Source: Sphingobacterium multivorum
GTDB taxonomy: Bacteria > Bacteroidota > Bacteroidia > Sphingobacteriales > Sphingobacteriaceae
Direction: 5' to 3'
Assembly: GCF_039511225.1 (NCBI RefSeq)
Contig: NZ_CP154261.1
Span: forward strand, 5,642,001-5,706,000
DNA length: 64,000 nucleotides
Shown: positions 1 to 8,323 of the stretch, piece by piece
Layout of the letters: every line of letters starts with the position of its first letter
Numbering within the stretch: position 1 is the first letter of the stretch
The notes under the pieces: model-generated
The model's input: only the letters and a program-made list of their open reading frames with translations
Told to the model about the DNA's origin: nothing
Databases searched by the model: none
Made by a program: the position numbers and the translations under genes

Positions 1-1298
1 ATGTAAGTTTAAATACGGCAAAAAGTGCCTATATGGAACTAGAGAGTCGATCGCTCATTGAATCACGCCCCAAATCAGGCTATTTCGTTAGCCGATCCGG
101 GCTTCGTCGGATGGCTATCCCGTCCATTTCTACCTTCAAAATCGACGAAAAGAAACAAGATCCCGCGGCATTGATCGATAAAGTTTTCCACTCCCTGGAA
201 GACAAGGAAATTACACGCTTTTCACTGGGTTTACCCAGTGCATCATTACTTCCGATTCAGAAACTCAATCGATGCATTATAGAGTCGGTTCATGAGCTGC
301 ATGATTACGGTGATCAATATGGACAGGTACAGGGAAGTCCGAGCTTACGGAAAGAAATTGCCAAATGGTCATTGGTACTTGAGGGAAAAATAAGTGACGA
401 GGATCTTATTATCACGTCGGGCGCCATGAATGCCATCTACAGCTGCCTTCGTGCCGTCACTAAATCCGGTGACACCATAGCGGTAGAAAGCCCCCTTTAC
501 TTTGGCTTTATTCAGGCTTTTCAACTACTGGGCCTCAAAACCATCGAGATTCCGACCCACCCTATTACGGGAATTGAATTGGATGCCCTGAAAAAAGTTA
601 TTCATAAAATTGATGTCTGTTGTTTTGTCACCAACTTTAGCAATCCATTGGGCGCACTCATGCCTGAGGAGCACAAGAAAGAGCTTGTCAAACTGCTCGC
701 ACACCACCATATTCCATTGATTGAAGACGACCTATATGGAAACATCTATTTCGGTTCGTCACGGCCCAAACCATGCAAATATTTTGACGAGGAGGGACTG
801 GTGATGTGGTGTGGATCGTTTACCAAAGTATTAGCCCCAAGTTTTCGGCTCGGTTGGGTTGAGCCCGGGCAATACAAGGATAAGATCCTAAAACAAAAGC
901 TCATACAAACGATTTCGCAGCCTGCAATTTACCAGGAAGCTGTTTCCAAATTCTTACAGATCGGCCGGTACGACCATCACCTCAATAGCTTCAGAAAAAA
1001 ACTGTACAGCAATTATGTCAATTTCAGAAATAGCATTGAGGCCCATTTTCCGGAAAATACCAAAATGTCGCAGCCCGAAGGTGGCTTTGTACTTTGGTTA
1101 GAGCTGGACAAAAAGATAGACTCAACGGTGCTCTACGATTATGCGCTCAGGCAAAAGTTGAGTTTTGCACCGGGAAGGATGTTTACACAGCACGATCAGT
1201 TTAAGAACTGTATTCGGCTTAACTATGCAGTGGACTGGAACGAAAAGACAGCACAGGATCTGATGCGCCTCGGCCGATTTTTTAAGGCTGTATTGTAA
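1..1298 (+). CDS. MocR/PdxR-type regulator with aminotransferase domain (5' end outside window)
   Basis: The reading frame is open to the left edge: before the first ATG (position 33) the frame from position 3 reads VSLNTAKSAYMELESRSLIE, which continues into SRPKSGYFV. This is the end of a GntR-type winged-helix domain, so the true start lies upstream and the ATG at 33 is internal. The rest is a fold-type I PLP domain (class I/II aminotransferase): YGQVQGSPSLRKEIA, the ITSGAMNAI segment, SNPLGALMP, the acidic EDDLYGNIYF, and CGSFTKVLAPSFRLGW with the PLP lysine. The HTH plus aminotransferase arrangement is the MocR family, whose members usually regulate PLP, GABA or amino-acid genes. The effector and target cannot be told from the sequence. 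It converges on the PepSY gene. Confidence 0.88.
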   Translation, partial: VSLNTAKSAYMELESRSLIESRPKSGYFVSRSGLRRMAIPSISTFKIDEKKQDPAALIDKVFHSLEDKEITRFSLGLPSASLLPIQKLNRCIIESVHELHDYGDQYGQVQGSPSLRKEIAKWSLVLEGKISDEDLIITSGAMNAIYSCLRAVTKSGDTIAVESPLYFGFIQAFQLLGLKTIEIPTHPITGIELDALKKVIHKIDVCCFVTNFSNPLGALMPEEHKKELVKLLAHHHIPLIEDDLYGNIYFGSSRPKPCKYFDEEGLVMWCGSFTKVLAPSFRLGWVEPGQYKDKILKQKLIQTISQPAIYQEAVSKFLQIGRYDHHLNSFRKKLYSNYVNFRNSIEAHFPENTKMSQPEGGFVLWLELDKKIDSTVLYDYALRQKLSFAPGRMFTQHDQFKNCIRLNYAVDWNEKTAQDLMRLGRFFKAVL

Positions 1299-1413
1299 GA
1301 GGAAATTTCCGCGATCATCAGTATGGTATCCTTGGATAAGAATTGCTCTGCGCTATGAGGCATTGTCTACCAGGATCTGACCTTAAAGGTATTTAAGCCG
1401 TACCCTATAAACG

Positions 1414-1444
1414 TTCCAAGGGCACCTTGTGAGCACCCTTGGAA
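1414..1444. terminator. Hairpin between convergent genes
   Basis: Nine-bp arms TTCCAAGGG (1414-1422) and CCCTTGGAA (1436-1444) lie between the MocR-type gene and the convergent PepSY gene. No clear T-run follows on either strand, so its role as a terminator is inferred from position. Confidence 0.5.
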
Positions 1445-1490
1445 TTAAAAAACAAAGTGTATTCACTTCGCAGAGAGAAAAGAATCTTTG

Positions 1491-3134
1491 TTAACGAATC
1501 GTCTCAAAGAATTTTTTAGTCTTGTTATAGGCTATTACACCGATTATACCGATCATCAGCCATAAAAAGTCGACGACAAAAATATCCCGCTGTCCATTGC
1601 GGAAGGTATCCCATATCCAGTTACCAGTCATAAAACCATTGACAAGTGGAATAAAAAATGCCAATATGCTTCCAACCAGCAATGTTTCGCGATTGGTTCT
1701 GCGTATGCTTCTCCGGATAATGTAATACAGTGAAAATAGGAGCCAGCTATAGAAATAAACGCGGTATATAAAATCCTGATTGACCGCTGGACTCAATTTA
1801 ATAGCAATGAAAGTCAATGCAGTGACAGGTAACATCGTCAAACATATTGCCGTGAAAATATTGGCCGCCCAGAAATTGAATTTTCGTTTTCGTGGAATTA
1901 CGTTGTTTTTGTCACGCGCTACCAACCAGATCAATATACCCGAAATAATAACCAGACAGCCCATAACTCCCAAAATAAAGTACACCATCTTAAGCGGGTA
2001 ACCGCCATAATCGCCATAATGCAACCGGTATATAATGCTGCGTACCCCATCTGCATAGCTAGCATCGTTAACCGGTGATTTTTCGGCAACAACTTTATTA
2101 TCGGCAGCTCGCACAGACAGCAACCCAGATCCAGCAAAGCTTTTGTTAAAATGCGGCTCCAGTTCCATAACAACGTGCATGTTGGAGTCTGCGTAGTTTT
2201 TGATCGTAATACGCTGAAAATCGGCTTCCGGCCATTTGTGTTTTGCCAGATCTAAAAATGGAGCGATCGCAATCGCTTTCTTTAAAGGTTTATAGGTATA
2301 GGGAAAATCGGTTGCGGCACTCACACCGATATCCTGATACATTTTTTGCTGATCACCATCATACAACAACTTGCTCAGCGGCAAAGCGAGTACTGAATTA
2401 ATGATCAAGAACGTACCTGTTACCGCGAAGATAAATTGAAACGGAAAACCAATTACGCCCAATGCGGTGTGCATATCGGTCCATACCGTTTTCCATTTAC
2501 TAAAGGGTCTGAACACAAAGAAATTTGAGACGATCTTATCCCAATGCAGCAATAACCCGGTAATAAGGGCAAACAGAAAAATAAAAGCTGTAATACCTGC
2601 AATAAGATAACCAAATGGCGCTATGCCTACCCGAATCGGCACCTGATTGAGCTGGGCCAAGAAATGCAAACGAAATAAAAACTCGCCCATATCGTAATTC
2701 TGCACATAGTCTCCAGCCTTTTTATTGGCAAAATTATAGGTAAAGTTCTTTGAATCATCATCTCCACCCCTTCTGCGGCTATTCTTTTTTGCAGCTTTTT
2801 GTTCAGGCGTGATCTTCGCCAGGTTTTCTTTATTGAGAATACTATCGTTGGATGCACTCAAGCCCACGTAGGCTGAAGTCCCTTCCCGGTGCATATAAAA
2901 GGTAATATCGCGTCCATGCAAATTTGTTTGTCCTTTGAGTGAGTCGAGCAAATGATCAACGTTTTTATGATCTTCGCGATAAGTCTTATACGACGTATTA
3001 TTCTGCCAGGCAGCAATTTCATTCCTAAAAAACGCAAATGATCCCGCAAAAAATATCACATAAAGGATAGCGCAAATAATAATGCCACTAATGGTATGCG
3101 TATTGAAATAGATATTATAATTTCGGTTATTCAT
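1491..3134 (-). CDS. PepSY-associated TM helix protein, iron-uptake associated
   Basis: Inner-membrane protein of 547 residues, rich in membrane helices (about 14-36, 172-196, 226-250, near 385-410 and four near the C-terminus), with a long periplasmic segment after the first helix. Conserved histidines sit by helices (NTHT, RLHFL, LLHWDK, DMHTALG, RLHYGDYGG), the pattern of PepSY_TM proteins (PiuB-like), which are proposed to reduce or release iron from siderophores. I start at the ATG at 3134; the longer frame to 3140 would need TTG. It is the last gene of a leftward operon whose upstream members include a TonB-dependent receptor; the gap to the preceding gene is only 6 nt. A charged low-complexity stretch (KKNSRRRGGDDDSK, about 116-129) lies in the periplasmic part. 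The redox or transport activity is inferred from family and context. Confidence 0.85.
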   Translation of the reverse strand: MNNRNYNIYFNTHTISGIIICAILYVIFFAGSFAFFRNEIAAWQNNTSYKTYREDHKNVDHLLDSLKGQTNLHGRDITFYMHREGTSAYVGLSASNDSILNKENLAKITPEQKAAKKNSRRRGGDDDSKNFTYNFANKKAGDYVQNYDMGEFLFRLHFLAQLNQVPIRVGIAPFGYLIAGITAFIFLFALITGLLLHWDKIVSNFFVFRPFSKWKTVWTDMHTALGVIGFPFQFIFAVTGTFLIINSVLALPLSKLLYDGDQQKMYQDIGVSAATDFPYTYKPLKKAIAIAPFLDLAKHKWPEADFQRITIKNYADSNMHVVMELEPHFNKSFAGSGLLSVRAADNKVVAEKSPVNDASYADGVRSIIYRLHYGDYGGYPLKMVYFILGVMGCLVIISGILIWLVARDKNNVIPRKRKFNFWAANIFTAICLTMLPVTALTFIAIKLSPAVNQDFIYRVYFYSWLLFSLYYIIRRSIRRTNRETLLVGSILAFFIPLVNGFMTGNWIWDTFRNGQRDIFVVDFLWLMIGIIGVIAYNKTKKFFETIR

Positions 3135-3140
3135 GGTCAA

Positions 3141-3419
3141 TTACATTTTGAAAAAATAAGGCAGCGAAAAAACTGCCGCCAAGAGTAAGTATAATCCCCA
3201 TATTTTCCATCCACTCTTAGCAAGAAAGGCCAACAAGAGCAGTACTGCCCATAGAAGATAGCCCGTGAAGCAAGCCGTGGCAACAACATCCTTTTTCTCA
3301 AAAATATGAGTGACCAAAACGTGGAAAGAGATCATGACGACATAACCACCGATAAATCCGGCTGTAATTTTCAGGAATCGCTGAAAGGGCGTACTGAGGT
3401 ATTTTTTATTAGCAGGCAT
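3141..3419 (-). CDS. Small membrane protein of the uptake operon (DUF3649-like)
   Basis: A 92-residue protein with about three hydrophobic helices (around 16-34, 48-64, 70-90) and a basic N-terminus. It resembles the short DUF3649-type proteins that accompany PepSY proteins and TonB receptors in siderophore loci; I base this on length, topology and neighbours more than on a diagnostic motif. It lies 10 nt after the 110-residue membrane gene and 6 nt before the PepSY ATG, so translation is probably coupled. Likely an accessory inner-membrane subunit of iron or heme handling; the exact role is unknown. Confidence 0.6.
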   Translation of the reverse strand: MPANKKYLSTPFQRFLKITAGFIGGYVVMISFHVLVTHIFEKKDVVATACFTGYLLWAVLLLLAFLAKSGWKIWGLYLLLAAVFSLPYFFKM

Positions 3420-3429
3420 ATTTAATCGG

Positions 3430-3762
3430 TTAAGAAATCAATAATTCAACACAAAGGCTAAATACATACAATCCCATAATTGGGTATAATTTGAAATAGC
3501 GATAAGGATTTAATAGGACCACAAGACACATCATGCACATGAAATAGGCAAAAAAAGCAAAAAAACCTGCTCCAAAGCCTTGCAGATAAAGAACAGCTAT
3601 AAATGGAAAGATCAACAGTAGCATGCTCAATGTGCGCACAAACTTCGTTTGTGCGCACAATTTTTCAAGCCATTGTGGTCTAGGGCCAAACTTCACCTTT
3701 TTACTTGTATTGTAAAAAAGATAGGCTCCCATGAGTATAACGATTAACAGTGTACTATACAT
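3430..3762 (-). CDS. Small membrane protein of the uptake operon (DUF3325-like)
   Basis: A 110-residue protein with an N-terminal helix (about 2-17), a basic loop (KKVKFGPRPQWLEK) and three further hydrophobic stretches. Size and topology fit DUF3325-type proteins, which are typically found with TonB siderophore receptors, DUF3649 and PepSY genes. It follows the receptor gene after 29 nt and precedes the 92-residue gene by 10 nt. Family assignment is tentative; membership of the operon is well supported by spacing and strand. Confidence 0.6.
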   Translation of the reverse strand: MYSTLLIVILMGAYLFYNTSKKVKFGPRPQWLEKLCAQTKFVRTLSMLLLIFPFIAVLYLQGFGAGFFAFFAYFMCMMCLVVLLNPYRYFKLYPIMGLYVFSLCVELLIS

Positions 3763-3791
3763 CGATTCTATAATTTATCTGGATCGGTCCG

Positions 3792-6209
3792 TTAAAATTT
3801 ATAGGTCACTCCCATGCGGAAGTTACGTCTGGCTTCGACGATATAGGAATAATAATCCACACCACCGAGCTTCTGAACGGCCGCACTTGCTTTGGAGATC
3901 GATCCAGCAGTCAGCAATTTGCGGTTGTCCAACACATTATTGATTACGACCGAAATGGCATACTTCCCTTTTTGATAGCTGATGCCTGCATCGGTACGCA
4001 GATAATTTTTGAAATTACTTTCTTTTGTTGTCCCAACTGCACGGTCAAACATTCCCTGAACACTTCCCATAAAGCCAAGTCCACGCACTTTCCCATCCTG
4101 AATACGATAGGATACAAATGCATTGGCTGTATGTTTGGCCGTATTCGGAGTGATATTACCTATATTTTCTTCTTTGGTATCTTTGGAGATCTTCGAATCT
4201 GTCAAAGCATAATTTGCATTCACATTCAGCCCCTTAATAATTTCACCGGTGACATCAAATTCGATACCCTTGCTTCTGGTTTCTCCCAATTGGGTCTGGA
4301 ATGACACACCATTAACGACGTGGCTCGGATCGGGGTCAGCTACCAGCGCATTTTTACGGGCAATAGTGTAGGCACTTAACGTGGAGATCCATTTTCCACC
4401 CATCCACTCTTTCTTAACACCTGCTTCTAAATCATTTCCGCGTATTGGTTTGAAAGCATTACCTTCCCAGTCGGTACCAGCGACAGGAACAAAAGATTGA
4501 TCAAACAAGCCATATACACTCATGGATTTATCGATCGAATAGCTCAACCCTACCCTCGGCGTAAATGCTTTATCGGTTCTGTCAGCTACAGACGTTTTTC
4601 CTATGGTCTCATTAATTGTATAGCGTAAGCCAAGCGATAAACGCAATTTCTCTTCCAGGAACGCCAATTCATCGTGCGCGTAGAATGACATATAGTTTGT
4701 TGAAGTCACGTAGTTGCTACCGCCCGCACGGACCTTTACACTCTGCGAACGATCCAGCGTAGGGAATACACTGCCTGGAATACCGTATTTAGGATCATAG
4801 ACGTTGAGCGGAGCTGAAGGAATCGAATCTAAAATCGTTCTAAAATCGCCCCAGAACTTCTTATTACCATAGTCGGCTCCCACCAAAATCCGATGACGAA
4901 CGCTTCCGGTATATTCTTCTCCGTTTAAAGAAACCTGACCAAAACTATTTTCACCATGTTCGTCGGCAATACTGTAATAACGTGGCATATCGCCATTGGC
5001 TTTCATGTAATTCAGCCATGTACTGGTGGCTTTCATATCAAAATTGAAATAGGCCATCTGTGCATGCAATTTCCAGTTTTCGTTTAGTTTGCGGTCCAGA
5101 TAAATATAGGCACTATGGTCTTTTAGCTTTCCGGGCTCCATGGAGGGATCACCATAGAAGAAGTCATTGGCAATACCCGGATCGGCAAATCCTTTGGGTG
5201 AGAACGTATAATTACCATTTGACAGGTAGGTAGACCCTTGGTAGGTGTATTCAAATGTTAAGTTCGTCAAAGAATCTACTTTATAGGTAACCACTGGCGC
5301 TATAACAAGCCGGTTACTGTAATTATATTTTGTAAAAAAATCTTTTTGTTGTCCGGCCACATTCAGACGGTAAAGCAGTTTGCCATCTTTGCGCAATTTA
5401 CCATCCAGATCAACGGCAGCGCGATAGGTACTGAAGCTCCCTGTATTCAGGGTAACAGATCCCTTGGTATTTCCGGTAGGTTTTTTTGTTACCACATTAT
5501 AAAAGCCGCCAGGTTCGCCATTGGCAAGCATAAAACCGGCGGGTCCTTTTACAAATTCGATCCGTTCGATCATACTTGCATCTTCGGCTGTAGGCCCCCA
5601 AGAAGCTTCGATGTTCATCCCATTACGGAACGCGGGGATCTTAGAGCCACGCATACGGATATTGGCATATTGGTTGTCCCAATGGCCCTGACGTGTTGCA
5701 CCACTAACATTACGCGTAATACCATCAACAATGTCGAAAACCTGTTGATCTGCCATTAAATCGGAAGAAATAACCTGTATATTTTGAGGCAGCTCTAGGA
5801 TTGGTGTTTTAAGGCGTAACGATCCGGAGATACTGTCAAACTTATAATGCTCATAGTATTTACCATAAACCGCAACTTCGTCGATAGCTTGCGATTGGTC
5901 TTTCAAGATGATGGGACCAAGGTTTGTCGTCTCATCTGTTACGTTCACTTCCATCGTATGCTTACCGTAACCGATCGCTTTAATCTCGATATGATAGGTT
6001 TTGGATGAAAGCTTATGAAAAGCGAAATGCCCCTCACTATCTGTGCTGGTGGTCACACCCGTATTGCTTAATTTTACTGTCGCCCCTGTGATAGGTTCGG
6101 ATTTTTCATTGATAAGAATTCCTTCAATGACTTTGTTCGTCTGCGCCTGTGCAACAGAAAACACCGAACTAATCATAGGAATAGCTAGAAAGGATAAAGT
6201 TTTATTCAT
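3792..6209 (-). CDS. TonB-dependent siderophore receptor
   Basis: Outer-membrane receptor of 805 residues. The start chosen is ATG at 6209, giving a classical signal peptide (MNKTLSFLAIPMISSVFSVAQAQ); the open frame continues upstream to 6458 but overlaps the previous gene and has no signal peptide. Domains: CarboxypepD_reg-like beta-sandwich (about 25-105, KVIEGILINEKSEPITGATV), plug (about 130-250, with LELPQNIQVISSDLM, GITRNVSGATRQG and IERIEFVKGPAGFMLANGEPGG cut short), then a beta-barrel ending in aromatic YKF. The plug wording (ELPQNIQVI, MRGSKIPAFRNGMN, EFVKGPAG) is that of ferrisiderophore receptors of the FhuA/FecA-like TonB-siderophore class. Position between the DUF4198 gene and the PepSY module fits uptake of an iron chelate, which would be reduced or processed by the PepSY protein. 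The ligand cannot be predicted. Confidence 0.9.
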   Translation of the reverse strand: MNKTLSFLAIPMISSVFSVAQAQTNKVIEGILINEKSEPITGATVKLSNTGVTTSTDSEGHFAFHKLSSKTYHIEIKAIGYGKHTMEVNVTDETTNLGPIILKDQSQAIDEVAVYGKYYEHYKFDSISGSLRLKTPILELPQNIQVISSDLMADQQVFDIVDGITRNVSGATRQGHWDNQYANIRMRGSKIPAFRNGMNIEASWGPTAEDASMIERIEFVKGPAGFMLANGEPGGFYNVVTKKPTGNTKGSVTLNTGSFSTYRAAVDLDGKLRKDGKLLYRLNVAGQQKDFFTKYNYSNRLVIAPVVTYKVDSLTNLTFEYTYQGSTYLSNGNYTFSPKGFADPGIANDFFYGDPSMEPGKLKDHSAYIYLDRKLNENWKLHAQMAYFNFDMKATSTWLNYMKANGDMPRYYSIADEHGENSFGQVSLNGEEYTGSVRHRILVGADYGNKKFWGDFRTILDSIPSAPLNVYDPKYGIPGSVFPTLDRSQSVKVRAGGSNYVTSTNYMSFYAHDELAFLEEKLRLSLGLRYTINETIGKTSVADRTDKAFTPRVGLSYSIDKSMSVYGLFDQSFVPVAGTDWEGNAFKPIRGNDLEAGVKKEWMGGKWISTLSAYTIARKNALVADPDPSHVVNGVSFQTQLGETRSKGIEFDVTGEIIKGLNVNANYALTDSKISKDTKEENIGNITPNTAKHTANAFVSYRIQDGKVRGLGFMGSVQGMFDRAVGTTKESNFKNYLRTDAGISYQKGKYAISVVINNVLDNRKLLTAGSISKASAAVQKLGGVDYYSYIVEARRNFRMGVTYKF

Positions 6210-6330
6210 GAATGTAGTATGGTAGATGTTGTTATAGTAGATACCGCTTAGATATTCTTTTTTTGTAAGGACCCATTGGTGTTTCCATCGTTTCAGATAG
6301 ATCCTTATGCTGTCTGCGCTATAGCTGCGA

Positions 6331-7047
6331 TTATTTGACGGTAATGAAAGTTGTACTTCCCTGCCATGCCGAAGCATAGGCTTTCCCTTCATGTTCACCT
6401 GCAGTTTCAGCAAACGTACTTGCTTCCAAGACGTATGGACCAGCCCATATTGCGTCAAATGTCAGGATGCCATGCTCGTCCGCAACAAACTCTTTTCCCC
6501 AACCGGTAGTCGAAAAAACAGAAACTTTGGCCTGTGGAACAGCTTTGCCGAAGCTGGTGATCTTTGCTTGTATACGTTGCCCCTTTTTTGCGTTAGCCGC
6601 ACCAAGCAACTCAATTTGCAATGGGCTTTTTACATTTTTATAATCGAGTGTTGCAGACTTTCCTACGATAACAGGCACTAAGGAAGAAAATTCATATTTC
6701 GTTTTACCGCCTAGATCTTTAGGTGCTTTAACAATGGATAGGAAATAGGTTCCGGCTGCTGTAGGTTGGAATGAACCGCTAAAGTGATCGCCTTGATTCG
6801 TCAATTGAAGCTTGACGGGTTCCTGTCCCGGGGCATGTAACATTAATGAGAAGTCCTTCACGTCGGAGTACCATTTGTCGACCTGATCTCTTTCATTCGT
6901 TGCAAACTCGCCGTAATATACCTTGACTTCATGGGATTGGTTTAACGTTCCATAAGAAGATGATTCAATCCAAAGGGCATGGGCATGACTAGTATGACTA
7001 CACAGTAATACCGTAAGAAATGTGAAAAATGAAATTAAAATTTTCAT
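6331..7047 (-). CDS. DUF4198 periplasmic protein, metal-uptake associated
   Basis: A 238-residue exported protein: signal peptide MKILISFFTFLTVLLCSHTSHAH followed by ALWIESSSYG, the typical mature start of DUF4198 (histidine and tryptophan just after the cleavage site). The C-terminal half has Ig-like or carboxypeptidase-regulatory-like beta structure (AKITSFGKAVPQAKVSVFS, then GILTFDAIWAGPYVLEAS). DUF4198 proteins are commonly linked to nickel, cobalt or iron TonB systems and are thought to assist metal delivery in the periplasm. First gene of the operon; 121 nt separate it from the receptor and about 280 nt of structured leader precede it. Confidence 0.82.
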   Translation of the reverse strand: MKILISFFTFLTVLLCSHTSHAHALWIESSSYGTLNQSHEVKVYYGEFATNERDQVDKWYSDVKDFSLMLHAPGQEPVKLQLTNQGDHFSGSFQPTAAGTYFLSIVKAPKDLGGKTKYEFSSLVPVIVGKSATLDYKNVKSPLQIELLGAANAKKGQRIQAKITSFGKAVPQAKVSVFSTTGWGKEFVADEHGILTFDAIWAGPYVLEASTFAETAGEHEGKAYASAWQGSTTFITVK

Positions 7048-7159
7048 AATATGTTGATTGATGTTTAGTTTTCTTCAACTTATTATGGGAGAATTTGCAG
7101 GTGTTGCATATGCTTAACAACGAATAAAATAATAAAATTCGTTATCTTGCAAGTTCTTC

Positions 7160-7284
7160 CATATCGTATATCGGGAGTAACTGACACAGCGTGCTGTTTC
7201 AGTCATCTACATGCAGTTGCCGCTGTATGTAGATTAACGCCATGTGATAGATTGCCGTCTATTACATGGTGTTTTTGTTTCTTG
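7160..7284 (+). ncRNA. Candidate structured RNA: three tandem hairpins ending in a terminator-like stem
   Basis: Three consecutive stem-loops: A at 7180-7203 (11-bp arms, one mismatch), B at 7205-7234 (12-bp arms, loop TTGCCG) and C at 7236-7273 (16-bp arms, loop TTGCCG). C is followed by TTTTTGTTTCTTG. Read from the plus strand, the three imperfect positions in B and C are G-U wobbles; read from the minus strand they are A-C mismatches. This asymmetry, and the T-rich tail, favour a plus-strand RNA with an intrinsic terminator. No plus-strand coding gene near by needs that terminator. I see no full-consensus plus-strand promoter (nearest is TTATCTTG at 7142-7149), so the 5' end is a guess. 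The same DNA is also the leader of the minus-strand uptake operon. Another inverted repeat (AACGAAT, 7119-7143) lies to the left. It matches no RNA family that I recognise; no cobalamin-box sequence is present. Confidence 0.5.
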
Positions 7285-7332
7285 TGTCCAAATAAGTATA
7301 AAAGATATTATTTAGACTGATTAAAAACAAAG

Positions 7333-7362
7333 CAAATATAACAGGAAATCTTTTTAAAACAA
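7333..7362 (-). promoter_or_regulatory. Promoter of the metal-uptake operon
   Basis: On the minus strand TTG (7362-7360), exactly 19 nt, then TATATTTG (7340-7333), a full match to the Bacteroidota -33/-7 consensus. Transcription would start near 7326, leaving a leader of about 280 nt before the DUF4198 start codon, far longer than at most genes here. Confidence 0.75.
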
Positions 7363-7434
7363 CTAATTTTTTCATTTTACAGTATTCTTACGCTTTAACT
7401 GAAGAAATACAGCGAACAAAAAGAGCGTTGTTAG

Positions 7435-8247
7435 TTAGGAAGAGAGTGCGGAAAGGATTGAAAAAGATGCCACATGGTTTTCCAGCACAAGTTTCAGGTC
7501 GAATAATTCTGTTTCCTGGTAACGTGTCGCGACATGCAGCTGGATACGTTCGCAATGTGGTTCGAAAGTTTGCTGCACCAGATCGACTGTATTATTTTCG
7601 CCGGAGAGGTGAGTGAGGATAAGATGTTTCAGACGGTCGGTTTTATAGGCGTTAAACAATTCGACGGCAACGCGATTTGACAGGTGTCCCCAACCACTGC
7701 TGATGCGATTTTTCAGAAAATACGAATAGCGTCCTGTACGCAACATCTCCTCGTCATAATTTGATTCCAGGAGCAATACATCCGAATGTTGAATAACATG
7801 CTGCACATTTTCGCAAGGTCGTCCAATATCTGTCAGGACACCGATATTGTATGTTCCATCTGAGACTAGAAAGCTGCATGGTTCTTTGGCATCGTGATAT
7901 TTGGGAATACCGTACACCTTAAGTCCTCCAATTTCAACAACCTCATCAGGAGAAATGATATGGACCAAATGGGATGGAAGATGCAAACGGGTGCCATCGT
8001 AACTTCCCTTGGTAATATAAACCGGTAAATTATATTTTTTGGCAAATACAGATAGGCCCCTAATATGATCAGAATGTTCATGGGTAATGAAAATTGCTTT
8101 GATCTGAGTCGGTAAAATACCCAGATTGTACATCCGCAGGTGTATATGCTTGCTGTTGATTCCAGCATCTATCAAGATAGCAGAATCATCTTTAGCGACA
8201 TAATAACAGTTCCCATTACTGCCGGAGGCGATTGCACAATATTTCAT
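7435..8247 (-). CDS. Metallo-beta-lactamase-fold hydrolase (YycJ/WalJ-like)
   Basis: A 270-residue cytoplasmic protein of the metallo-beta-lactamase fold. The metal motif HxHxDH is THEHSDH (H56, H58, D60, H61), preceded by AILIDAGI; further ligands are expected at KYHDA and LLLESNYD, with the C-terminal LILTHLS. The opening CAIASGSNGNCYYV (SGSxGN) is typical of the YycJ/WalJ group, exonuclease-like or phosphodiesterase-like proteins. Alone in its transcription unit, with a -7 element 41 nt upstream. Nuclease activity is inferred from the family only. Confidence 0.88.
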   Translation of the reverse strand: MKYCAIASGSNGNCYYVAKDDSAILIDAGINSKHIHLRMYNLGILPTQIKAIFITHEHSDHIRGLSVFAKKYNLPVYITKGSYDGTRLHLPSHLVHIISPDEVVEIGGLKVYGIPKYHDAKEPCSFLVSDGTYNIGVLTDIGRPCENVQHVIQHSDVLLLESNYDEEMLRTGRYSYFLKNRISSGWGHLSNRVAVELFNAYKTDRLKHLILTHLSGENNTVDLVQQTFEPHCERIQLHVATRYQETELFDLKLVLENHVASFSILSALSS

Positions 8248-8288
8248 TCGTTTATGCTCTTTATAAGAATAGATCTATTTTACCGCGT

Positions 8289-8296
8289 CAAAGATA
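8289..8296 (-). promoter_or_regulatory. -7 element of the MBL-fold gene
   Basis: TATCTTTG on the minus strand, 41 nt before the start codon; no TTG at the expected -33 position. Confidence 0.5.
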
Positions 8297-8323
8297 CGAA
8301 AAACGAGAAAACTTCGGCAGTCA

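Noticed and set aside
6210..6458. Longer N-terminus of the TonB receptor (888 residues)
   Set aside because: It overlaps the DUF4198 gene and would hide the signal peptide that begins at 6209.
7048..7326. Cobalamin or other known riboswitch upstream of the TonB operon
   Set aside because: The conserved B12-box and core sequences are not present; only the hairpin array is seen.
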